From JAJNBA01 sp035696925 (GTDB taxonomy: Bacteria; Actinomycetota; UBA4738; HRBIN12), in NCBI GenBank assembly GCA_035696925.1, contig DASSDW010000007.1:1-24379 (forward strand): a stretch of 24,379 nucleotides of DNA, read 5' to 3'. The notes under the pieces were generated by a model that was not told the DNA's origin, searched no databases, and saw only the letters and a program-made list of their open reading frames with translations. Shown piece after piece: positions 16,159 to 22,648 of the stretch; the stretch's first letter is position 1; the number at the start of each line of letters is the position of its first letter. The translations under genes were made by a program, and so were the position numbers.

Positions 16159-17409
16159 ATGACGGTCGAGCTCGAGGACCGGGACCGCGCGCTCCTCGGC
16201 GGCGGGGCGGGCGACGGCGCGGCGCTCGCGATGCGGCTCGTGGTCAGGATGGCCGAGGTGGCGCGAGCGTCCCAGCTGCGAGACGTGACGAGGGCGCACA
16301 TCGATTCGTGCCTGTACCACGGGCAGGTCGGGCTGGACTTCGCCGAACGGCTCCTCGCGGGCGGGGGGTCCGTCGCCGTGCCCTCCACGCTGAACGTCAG
16401 CTCGCTCGACCTCCTCCACCCGGAGCTCGTCCTGCTCGACGCCGAGACGCGCGGGCGGGCGAAGCGACTGATGGCCGCGTACGTGGCGATGGGCTGCCGT
16501 CCGACGTGGACGTGCGCCCCCTATCAGCTCTCCGATCGGCCGTCGCTCGGTGAGCACGTGGCGTGGGCGGAGTCGAACGCGATCGTGTTCGCGAACTCGG
16601 TCCTCGGGGCGAGGACGAACCGCTATGGCGATTTCATCGATCTCTGCGCCGCGGTCACCGGCCGCGTGCCGGACCACGGCTTGCACACCGACGAGGGTCG
16701 GCGCGCCACCGTGCGCTTCCGGCTGCACGGCGTCTCCGACCGGCTGCTCGATCAGGACCTCCTGTACCCCGTCCTGGGCCATCTCCTCGGCCGCCGAGCC
16801 GGAACCGAGGTGGCCGCGATCGACGGACTGCCCCCCACGACCTCGGAGGATCGCCTGAAGGCGCTCGGCGCCGCGGCTGCGAGCTCCGGGTCGGTCGCTC
16901 TGTTCCACGCGATCGGCATCACGCCGGAGGCGCCGACGTGGGACGCCGTGGCCGGCCTCGGAGCCCGTGAGGAGGCGGTCACCCTCCCCGATCTCCGCGC
17001 CGCACGCGGCGAGCTCTCGCACGTGCCGGACGGCGCGGAGATCGGCGCCGTGAGCGTGGGAACGCCCCACGCGTCCGAAGCCGAGCTTCGCCGGCTCGCG
17101 GAGCTCGTGGCTCAGGCTCGCTTGCGCGTCCCCTTCTACGTGAACACGGGCCGCGCACAGCTCGCCGCGATCGGCGGGATCGCCGGCGAGCTCGCCGACG
17201 CCGGCGTCACGGTCGTGACCGACACCTGCACGTACATCACGCCGGTGCTCGGCGAGGTCACCGGTCCCGTCATGACCGACTCCGGCAAGTGGGCGTGGTA
17301 CGCGCCGAGCAACCTCGGTGTGGACGTCGCCCTCGGCAGCCTCGAGGACTGCGTGCGGTCGGCTGCGGCCGGCGTCGTGACCCGCGACGAGGCGATCTGG
17401 GCCGGCTGA
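16159..17409 (+). CDS. Aconitase X, large (catalytic) subunit
   Basis: A 416-residue protein matching the aconitase X (DUF521) catalytic domain, a dehydratase family. Characterised members are cis-3-hydroxy-L-proline dehydratases and the archaeal phosphomevalonate dehydratase. Family landmarks: SCLYHGQVGLDFAE (50-63), VPSTLNVSSLD (74-84), CAPYQL (119-124), ESNAIVFANSVLGARTNRYGD (from 138), TDTCTYITPV (354-363) and DSGKWAWYAPSNLGVDVALG (from 374). Cysteines at 51, 113, 119, 163, 357 and 398 include likely iron or Fe-S ligands. The ATG immediately follows the hydrolase TAG, and the stop overlaps the small-subunit ATG by 1 nt, so the three are translationally coupled. A proline-type substrate is the default guess for a bacterium, but no hydroxyproline gene is adjacent. 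Confidence 0.88.
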   Translation: MTVELEDRDRALLGGGAGDGAALAMRLVVRMAEVARASQLRDVTRAHIDSCLYHGQVGLDFAERLLAGGGSVAVPSTLNVSSLDLLHPELVLLDAETRGRAKRLMAAYVAMGCRPTWTCAPYQLSDRPSLGEHVAWAESNAIVFANSVLGARTNRYGDFIDLCAAVTGRVPDHGLHTDEGRRATVRFRLHGVSDRLLDQDLLYPVLGHLLGRRAGTEVAAIDGLPPTTSEDRLKALGAAAASSGSVALFHAIGITPEAPTWDAVAGLGAREEAVTLPDLRAARGELSHVPDGAEIGAVSVGTPHASEAELRRLAELVAQARLRVPFYVNTGRAQLAAIGGIAGELADAGVTVVTDTCTYITPVLGEVTGPVMTDSGKWAWYAPSNLGVDVALGSLEDCVRSAAAGVVTRDEAIWAG

Positions 17410-17792
17410 TGGACGGTCGATTCCTCGTCGAGGGGCCCGTCAACGGGACCGCGCTCGTCCTCGCCGAGCCGCTCAGCTTCTGGGGTGGACTCGATCCGGT
17501 GACCGGCGAGATCGTCGAGGCGAACCATCCGCAACGTGGTGAGGTCGTCACGGATCGGATCCTCGTGATGCCGTCGGGACGCGGCTCGTCCTCGAGCGCC
17601 ACCGTGCTCGCGGAGTCGATCCGGCTGGGGACGGGCCCCGCCGGGATCGTTCTCGGGGAAGCCGACGAGATCGTCGCGATCGGCGCCCTGGTGGCGGAGG
17701 CGCTGTACGGCGTCACCACTGCGGTGTTCGTGGCGTCCCGGGACGGCTACGCGGCGATCCGCCACGGCGACCATCTCGCGTTCGCGCCCTAG
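17409..17792 (+). CDS. Aconitase X, small (swivel, DUF126) subunit
   Basis: A 127-residue swivelling-domain partner of the large subunit. Diagnostic motifs are EPLSFWGGLDPVTGEI (20-35) and PSGRGSSSSATVL (55-67), whose Gly-Ser run contributes the catalytic serine in aconitase-type enzymes. The two subunits are fused in some family members and separate here. The ATG overlaps the large-subunit TGA as TGATG. The TAG stop shares a CTAG with the stop of the convergent YcaQ-like gene, leaving no room for a terminator. Confidence 0.88.
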   Translation: MDGRFLVEGPVNGTALVLAEPLSFWGGLDPVTGEIVEANHPQRGEVVTDRILVMPSGRGSSSSATVLAESIRLGTGPAGIVLGEADEIVAIGALVAEALYGVTTAVFVASRDGYAAIRHGDHLAFAP

Positions 17793-18961
17793 CGCCACAC
17801 GAGAGGAAGCGAGGGCAGCTCCACGCCGTCGGCGCCGACCCATGCGGCGAGCTCGTCGAGCTGCTTCCGGATCGCGGGCCACGCCTCGGGCGGCGCATCC
17901 TCCTCCGCGAACACGCCCTGCACCCGCAGCACGTTCGCGGCACGGTCGTGCACCGGATCGAGGCGCCCGACGAGGCGGTCGCCGTGGAGGATCGGGAACA
18001 CGAAGTAGCCGAACTCGCGCTTCGCCTTCGGGACATAGATCTCCAGGCGGAACCGGAAGCCGAACAGCTCCTCGGATCGGGCCCGGTCGTGGATCAATCG
18101 ATCGAACGGCGACAGCAGGACCGTCCGGCCTCGGAACGAGCGATCGAGGACCTCACGATGCGCCCACCGCTCCCCGGGGACCCCTTCCACGGTCACGCGG
18201 ACGGCTCTCCCCTCCCGCTCGAGCTGCGCCAACGCCCGCTGCCACCCCGGCGGTCGCTCGCCCGCGAACGTCCACCCGAACCGGTTGATCTTGGAGATGC
18301 CGAGGGCCCGCAGCTGCACGTCGAGGAGGCTCCGGGCCTCCTCGCCCGCGCCCGGCCGGGGTTCGTCGAACGGGAGGCTCCTCTTCGCGAGATCCCAGAC
18401 CCTCTCCTGGCCGGCCCTGCCCGCGATCATGACCTCTCCCTTGGCCCACAGGACCTCGAGCATCATCGAGGTGTTCCTGCCGTCGTCGTTCCACCCACCC
18501 GTCCGCCAGCTGACCGTGGAGCGGTCCTCGAACGCCCGGGTGGGCAAGGGCCCCTCGTCGCGCAGCCGCTGCAAGACGTACCGGCGGAACCTCGGGTTCT
18601 CTCGGAGGTACCGGCGGACGTACGCGTGCCGCCCGCCGCCCGGACCCGGGTAGCGCCGCATCGTCTCCCGATGCACGACGAACTGCGAGGTCGGGAGGAT
18701 GAACGCCCGGTACTCGAACAGTGACCGGTCCCGCCACAGGAGCCGCTCGAGCTCCTCGACGCGGAACCGCCGGCCGAGCCGAGACCACAGGACGAGGTGC
18801 TCGGTCCGCGCCACCGTCCGCGTCGGGTCCATCTGCACGCTCCCGAGCCGCTCGACGACCTCGAGGATCGACCGCGGCCGCGGCGCCGACAGCAGTTGCC
18901 CGGTCACGGCCAGGCGCCGCGCCCGCTGGAGCGAGATCGAACGAGGTTCGGCCGGGCTCAC
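17789..18961 (-). CDS. YcaQ/AlkX-type winged-helix DNA glycosylase
   Basis: A 390-residue protein of the HTH_42/YcaQ family, cytoplasmic DNA glycosylases that unhook interstrand crosslinks and remove bulky alkylpurines. The catalytic QxD motif of the YcaQ (AlkX) branch is present as Gln43-Met44-Asp45 in LGSVQMDPTRTV; the AlkZ branch uses QxQ. Other family features are ARTEHLVLWSRLG (51-63), FEYRAFILP, LLSPFDRLIHDR, and GRLDPVHDRAANVLRV near the end. The length is close to the E. coli protein. The GTG start overlaps the cupin stop by 4 nt (GTGA), so the two are translationally coupled. No crosslinking natural-product cluster is visible here, so housekeeping repair is the default view. Confidence 0.88.
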   Translation of the reverse strand: MSPAEPRSISLQRARRLAVTGQLLSAPRPRSILEVVERLGSVQMDPTRTVARTEHLVLWSRLGRRFRVEELERLLWRDRSLFEYRAFILPTSQFVVHRETMRRYPGPGGGRHAYVRRYLRENPRFRRYVLQRLRDEGPLPTRAFEDRSTVSWRTGGWNDDGRNTSMMLEVLWAKGEVMIAGRAGQERVWDLAKRSLPFDEPRPGAGEEARSLLDVQLRALGISKINRFGWTFAGERPPGWQRALAQLEREGRAVRVTVEGVPGERWAHREVLDRSFRGRTVLLSPFDRLIHDRARSEELFGFRFRLEIYVPKAKREFGYFVFPILHGDRLVGRLDPVHDRAANVLRVQGVFAEEDAPPEAWPAIRKQLDELAAWVGADGVELPSLPLVWR

Positions 18962-19353
18962 CCGGCGCGCTCGGCCGCCTCGGCGTCCGCCTTCGTGCGA
19001 TGGACCGTACCGTCGGGATGCTCCGGCGGCGAGTAGAGCGAGTACAGCTTCAGCTCACCCTGGCCCGTGTTGATCACGTTGTGCCAGGTGCCACCCGGGA
19101 TCACGACCGCCCAGTCGTCGGAGACGTCGTGCGACTCATCGACCCCGTCCTCGTCCCGACCGAACTCGACGCGAGCCTGTCCCTCCTCGATCCGGATGAA
19201 TTGGTCGCGGTCCGGGTGCACCTCCCTGCCGATGTCCTCTCCCGGAGCGAGTCGCATCACGGTGAGCTGCGTGTGTGCGCCCGTGAACAGCACCGTCCGG
19301 AACGTGTCGTTGTCGAGCGTCAGGCGTTCGATGTCTCCGACCCAACCGATCAT
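18958..19353 (-). CDS. Small cupin-domain protein
   Basis: A 131-residue single-domain cupin. The barrel motifs are APGEDIGREVHPDRDQFIRIEEG (from 36), with His46 and Gln51 where many cupins have the His and Glu ligands, and PGGTWHNVINT (86-96) with His91. It ends SPPEHPDGTVHRTKADAEAAE, a tail I recognise as conserved in a widespread family of small cupins of unknown reaction. The ATG has GGGAGG 8 nt upstream, and a TAGGCT -10 box lies 30 nt before the start. It is the first gene of a two-gene unit with the YcaQ-like glycosylase. Metal binding is likely; the substrate is unknown. Confidence 0.85.
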   Translation of the reverse strand: MIGWVGDIERLTLDNDTFRTVLFTGAHTQLTVMRLAPGEDIGREVHPDRDQFIRIEEGQARVEFGRDEDGVDESHDVSDDWAVVIPGGTWHNVINTGQGELKLYSLYSPPEHPDGTVHRTKADAEAAERAG

Positions 19354-19383
19354 CGACGGTCCCTCCCAAGCCGTGAGGGCCGG

Positions 19384-19389
19384 AGCCTA
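19384..19389 (-). promoter_or_regulatory. -10 box for the cupin-glycosylase operon (TAGGCT)
   Basis: TAGGCT on the minus strand would give a leader of roughly 23 nt containing the GGGAGG ribosome site. It lies only 4 nt beyond the stem of the ssrA terminator, so any -35 would fall inside that hairpin. Confidence 0.45.
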
Positions 19390-19393
19390 ACGA

Positions 19394-19424
19394 ACGAAGG
19401 CCCTCCGGGAAGGAGGGCCTTCGT
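19394..19424 (-). terminator. Intrinsic terminator of ssrA
   Basis: A perfect 13-bp stem (ACGAAGGCCCTCC and its complement) with a 5-nt loop begins 24 nt past the tmRNA 3' end. The minus-strand tail is TCGTTAGGCT, with only a short U content. No gene on the plus strand ends here, so it serves ssrA. Confidence 0.75.
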
Positions 19425-19448
19425 CGCTACTTCGGCACAACGGGATCG

Positions 19449-19796
19449 TGGAGGTGGCGGGATTCGAACCCGCGTCGCAGGGCGACCGTCTGGGACTTCT
19501 CCGGGCGCAGCCGGTGGGAAGATCTCACCTCGGGGCTCCCACCGGCGGAGGACCCTCGGCCAGCCCGGGTGCGATGTCCCTCGGGGGCCCCCGGGCGGAG
19601 CCCCCTCGGTGAGTCCTGCTTACGATGCCCTGTCCGGGCCGCAGGCCCTCCCGGACGGACAGCTACCTAGTGACTAGGCAGCGAGCGCGTACTCATCGTT
19701 GGCGCTTGTGTTGGTTCCGGCGTTTTTCGAGACTCCGGAGATCTCGGCCCGCTTCTCCCAGGCGATACACGCCCTGCTCGAAGCCAGTACACCCCC
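19449..19796 (-). ncRNA. ssrA: tmRNA
   Basis: A one-piece tmRNA of 348 nt as encoded. The 5' GGGGGUG pairs fully (one G-U) with the 3' CACCUCC. The 5' part carries the D-arm analogue CUGGCUUCGAGCAG and the conserved GAAGCGGGCCGAG. The 3' part carries the T arm GCGGGUUCGAAUCCCGC (19457-19473). The tag frame at 19721-19677 reads AGTNTSANDEYALAA and ends in TAG at 19674-19676; it has the ALAA degron recognised by ClpXP. After the discriminator A at 19449 the genome reads CGA and not CCA, so CCA must be added after processing. Several GC-rich pseudoknots fill the middle. It rescues stalled ribosomes together with SmpB, encoded nearby on the same strand. Confidence 0.95.
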
Positions 19797-19814
19797 ATAT
19801 GTAGTTGTGTTCCC

Positions 19815-19820
19815 AGTATA
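19815..19820 (-). promoter_or_regulatory. -10 box of the ssrA promoter (TATACT)
   Basis: TATACT on the minus strand is the best consensus -10 box noticed in the window. It predicts transcription from about 19808, giving a 5' leader of about 12 nt that RNase P would remove at 19796. It sits in the 57-nt gap after the lipoprotein gene, so ssrA has its own promoter. Confidence 0.65.
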
Positions 19821-19853
19821 CGAGCGTCGGTGGCCACGCCCCGAATGAGGCTC

Positions 19854-20432
19854 CTACGCCGCCGAGGCGGCCACCGCTTCGCACTCCGGTATGTCCTCCG
19901 ACACATCGTCGAGCACGGGTGACTCGAACCGGCCGAGATCCTCGCCGATCGTGGACATCGAGGTCTGGATGTCGGTCCCGACGGTCTGAAGCTCCTCGCC
20001 GAACGCCGCCGGGTCGTCCGTCGGCATCGCCTCGACACGGTCGCGCGCGTCCTCGAACACGCCTCGAGAGTCGCGCAATCCCGTGAGCAGGTGCTGGGCC
20101 GCGGCGGCACCGTCGTCGACGTCCGGGATCCCGACGTCCTCCACGTCGGCGATCACCGTGTCGGTCGAGGCGATCACGTCGTCGAGGAACGTGACCATCG
20201 CGTCCTTCAGCGCATCGATGCTCGTCGGATCGAGGTTCGCTTGCAGGTTTTCGTTCAGGCCCTGGATCTCGTCGACCCAGTCCGCGATCGCGCCGCAGAC
20301 GCCGGTCGCGTACGCCTCGGCCGTCACGGTCTCCGCGCCCGATCCGCCGTTCGACCCCCCGTCGGATCCGGAGCACGCACCCGTCATGAGCACCCCCAGA
20401 GCCACCAACACCATCATCATCCGCTTCCGCAT
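19854..20432 (-). CDS. Putative lipoprotein, unknown function
   Basis: A 192-residue secreted protein I do not recognise. The signal peptide is MRKRMMMVLVALGVLMTGAC with a relaxed lipobox (Thr17-Gly18-Ala19-Cys20; position -3 is Thr rather than Leu). A Gly/Ser linker (SGSDGGSNGGSG) follows. The rest is acidic and predicted helical (VDEIQGLNENLQANLD, DAMVTFLDDVIASTDTVIADV, GTDIQTSMSTIGEDLG), like an extracytoplasmic helical bundle. Cys46 and a C-terminal Cys (DIPECEAV) could form a disulfide. AGAGGA is 8 nt upstream of the ATG. It lies between smpB and ssrA, 45 nt after smpB, with no clear promoter of its own. Confidence 0.8.
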   Translation of the reverse strand: MRKRMMMVLVALGVLMTGACSGSDGGSNGGSGAETVTAEAYATGVCGAIADWVDEIQGLNENLQANLDPTSIDALKDAMVTFLDDVIASTDTVIADVEDVGIPDVDDGAAAAQHLLTGLRDSRGVFEDARDRVEAMPTDDPAAFGEELQTVGTDIQTSMSTIGEDLGRFESPVLDDVSEDIPECEAVAASAA

Positions 20433-20477
20433 CCCACCCGTCCTCTCGTCGATCGGCGCTCATCGCCGCTCCCCAAC

Positions 20478-20948
20478 CTATCGGCGGCGACCCAGCTCCT
20501 GCTGGATCTCCCGCTGATGCTCTCGCTCCGCGATCGCCTGACGCTTCTCATGGCTGCGCCGACCGCGCGCGAGGGCCAACTCCACCTTCGCCAGCCCGTG
20601 GGTGAAGTACACGCGGAGAGGAACCAGCGAAAGGCGATCCTGCTGCTGAGCGTCCGTCAGCTTCGCGATCTCCTGTCGATGGAGCAGGAGCTTCCGTGGG
20701 CGCACGGGAAGGTGCGCCTTCTTGTCTCCCGCCTCGTAGGGAGGGATGTGCATCCCTTCCAGCCACGCTTCCCCGCCGCGCACGCGCGCGAACGCCTCCG
20801 CCAGCGATGCGCGTCCCCCTCGGAGCGACTTCACCTCGTCCCCCGTCAGCACGATGCCCGTCTCGAACGTCTCGAGGATCGTGTAGTCGTGGCGTGCCTT
20901 GCGATTGGACGCGACGGTCTGCTCGCCCTCACGATCCTTGCGACCCAT
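20478..20948 (-). CDS. smpB: SsrA-binding protein SmpB
   Basis: A 156-residue small basic protein that binds the tRNA-like domain of tmRNA and delivers it to stalled ribosomes. Family motifs are in order: NRKARHDYTILETFETGIVLTG (from 15), EVKSLR (38-43), RPRKLLLHRQEI (82-93), GLAKVELALARGRRSHEKR (from 118) and the basic C-terminal helix EREHQREIQQELGRRR, which enters the mRNA channel. The ATG starts 9 nt after the ftsX stop, so it is co-transcribed with ftsEX. Its RNA partner ssrA lies one gene downstream. Confidence 0.96.
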   Translation of the reverse strand: MGRKDREGEQTVASNRKARHDYTILETFETGIVLTGDEVKSLRGGRASLAEAFARVRGGEAWLEGMHIPPYEAGDKKAHLPVRPRKLLLHRQEIAKLTDAQQQDRLSLVPLRVYFTHGLAKVELALARGRRSHEKRQAIAEREHQREIQQELGRRR

Positions 20949-20957
20949 CAGGATGCC

Positions 20958-21884
20958 TCAGACGTCGAGGAATCGGCGCATGCCGATCGTGCCCGCGATG
21001 ATCGCCACGAGCGCTGCCGCGACGAGGATCCACGGCGTGATGACCACGACGTCGCTGTTCTTGATCAGCGGGAGCCACGGGGCCGTGCCTCGCAGGTTGT
21101 CCACGACGAAGACCTTCACGAGGAACAGGCCCGCGATCGCCGCCGCCGCTCCGAGCATCGATTCGACGAGACCCTCGATCAGGAACGGGACGCGGATCCG
21201 CCAGTTCGTCGCCCCGACGAGTCGCATGATGCCGATCTCCTTGCGCCGCGCGAACATCCCCATCCGGAGCGTGTTCGCGACCAACCCGATCGCCGACGCG
21301 AGCATGATCACCGCGATCCCGAAGACGCTGAGGGACAGCACCCGCGTCAGGGCGTCGAGGCGATCGAGGAGCTTCTGGTAGTCGGCCACGTTCCGGACGC
21401 CGGGCTCGGTGCATTCCTGATGCTGGTCTCCCTCGTCGTCCACGACCACCTGACAACCCAACGAGGCCGTGATCTGTTCGAAGTCCGTCACCGCCGAGAG
21501 GTTCACCCGCAGCGAGGTCGGGATCACTCTCATGCAGTCCACGTTCTCCAGGAAGACCTCTTGGCCCTCGAAGAGCCGCCTGAATTCCTGGCACGAGCGT
21601 TCCTTGTCCCAGAACTCGACCTCGGCCACGGCGGGGACCTGTTGCAGCTTCTCGGTGAGCCGCCCGACGGTTCCCTCATTGACGGGATCGGTGAGGTAGA
21701 CCTGGACCTCGACGTTCCCCGTCAGCACGCGGGTCACGAGCTCGAACTCCCGGGCGATCAGGAGGGACAGGCCGAAGAGGAACAACGCGATGAACGACGT
21801 GGACATCGCTGCGAACGCGACGACGCCGTTGCGCCGCAGACCCGACGCGGTCTCCCGGAAGAAGGATTCGAGACGCGGCGCCAT
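20958..21884 (-). CDS. ftsX: Cell-division ABC transporter permease FtsX
   Basis: A 308-residue four-helix permease that pairs with FtsE and activates peptidoglycan hydrolases at the septum. TM1 is about residues 22-44, an extracytoplasmic domain spans 50-170, and three more helices lie near 183-205, 235-262 and 284-302. The C-terminal motif ARRKEIGIMRLVGATNW followed by RIRVPFLIEG is typical. All four cysteines (98, 117, 144, 158) are in the extracytoplasmic domain, with an acidic insert between the last two. The ATG overlaps the ftsE TGA by one base (TGATG), so translation is coupled. Confidence 0.95.
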   Translation of the reverse strand: MAPRLESFFRETASGLRRNGVVAFAAMSTSFIALFLFGLSLLIAREFELVTRVLTGNVEVQVYLTDPVNEGTVGRLTEKLQQVPAVAEVEFWDKERSCQEFRRLFEGQEVFLENVDCMRVIPTSLRVNLSAVTDFEQITASLGCQVVVDDEGDQHQECTEPGVRNVADYQKLLDRLDALTRVLSLSVFGIAVIMLASAIGLVANTLRMGMFARRKEIGIMRLVGATNWRIRVPFLIEGLVESMLGAAAAIAGLFLVKVFVVDNLRGTAPWLPLIKNSDVVVITPWILVAAALVAIIAGTIGMRRFLDV

Positions 21885-22561
21885 CAGCTGTAGACGCCTC
21901 GGGATTGGTCGCGGACGACCTTGCCCTTCTCCAGCTCGATCACGCGCTTCCGCATCGCGTCCACGATCGCCTGATCGTGCGTCGCCATCAGGATCGTGGT
22001 GCCGATGCGGTTGACCTTGTCGAGGAGCCGCATGATGTCGACGGAGGTGTTGGGGTCGAGGTTCCCGGTGGGCTCGTCGGCCAGCAGCACGAGCGGTCGG
22101 TTCACGCACGCTCGCGCGATCGAGACACGCTGCTGCTCGCCGCCGGAGAGCTCGTCCGGATACGCGTTCAGCTTGTCGCCCAGCCCGACGTACTCGAGGA
22201 TCTCCGGAACTCGCTGGTCGATCACGTGTTTCGCCTTCCCGATCACCTCGAGGGCGAACGAGACGTTCTCGAATACGGTCTTGTCTTGCAGGAGCTTGTA
22301 GTCCTGGAAGACCGTGCCGATGTTCCGTCGCAGGTGGGGCACCTTGAACGAGGTGATCCTCGAGAGGTTCTTGCCGGCGACGAACACGTCGCCACGAGAG
22401 GCCTCCTCCTGCTTCAGCAGGAGTCGGATCATCGTCGATTTCCCGGAGCCGGACGGGCCCACGACGAAGACGAATTCGCCCTTGTCGATCTCGACCGAGA
22501 CGTCTTCCAGGGCGGTGACGCCGTTCCGGTAGGTCTTGGTGACGCGTTGAAGGCTGATCAT
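21884..22561 (-). CDS. ftsE: Cell-division ABC transporter ATPase FtsE
   Basis: A 225-residue ATPase with Walker A GPSGSGKS (35-42), Q-loop Gln86 in VFQDYKLL, signature LSGGEQQR (138-145), Walker B LVLLADEP (157-164) and switch His195 in ATHD. The ATG at 22561 gives MISLQRVTKTYRNGV, the normal FtsE beginning; an in-frame TTG at 22597 would add 12 residues and overlap the -10 box. FtsE drives FtsX from the cytoplasmic side. It is the first gene of the ftsE-ftsX-smpB operon and is divergent from the YfhO-family gene. Confidence 0.95.
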   Translation of the reverse strand: MISLQRVTKTYRNGVTALEDVSVEIDKGEFVFVVGPSGSGKSTMIRLLLKQEEASRGDVFVAGKNLSRITSFKVPHLRRNIGTVFQDYKLLQDKTVFENVSFALEVIGKAKHVIDQRVPEILEYVGLGDKLNAYPDELSGGEQQRVSIARACVNRPLVLLADEPTGNLDPNTSVDIMRLLDKVNRIGTTILMATHDQAIVDAMRKRVIELEKGKVVRDQSRGVYS

Positions 22562-22596
22562 GGCGTGTTGAATGCGAGGGGAGTTGGGATCGGCCA

Positions 22597-22602
22597 ACCC
22601 TA
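22597..22602 (-). promoter_or_regulatory. -10 box for the ftsEX-smpB operon (TAGGGT)
   Basis: TAGGGT on the minus strand predicts a start near 22590 and a leader of about 29 nt. No Shine-Dalgarno sequence is seen before ftsE. The hexamer is identical to that of the protease promoter at 9579-9584. Confidence 0.45.
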
Positions 22603-22636
22603 CCAGAGGTCTTCCGCGAGAGCGTTGAAGGTGCCG

Positions 22637-22642
22637 TAGGCT
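22637..22642 (+). promoter_or_regulatory. -10 box of leaderless promoter for the YfhO-family gene (TAGGCT)
   Basis: TAGGCT ends 6 nt before the GTG at 22649, so the mRNA should begin at or within a base of the start codon. The gap to the divergent ftsE promoter is only 34 nt, so the two may compete for polymerase. Confidence 0.5.
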
Positions 22643-22648
22643 TCCTCC

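Noticed and set aside
14332..17070. 912-residue minus-strand open frame
   Set aside because: Antisense to the hydrolase and aconitase X genes; Arg/His/Asp-rich with no recognisable domain.
19457..19473. T-arm-like sequence suggesting a separate tRNA gene
   Set aside because: No D-arm or anticodon arm is nearby; it is the T arm of the tmRNA, whose 5' acceptor strand lies at 19796.
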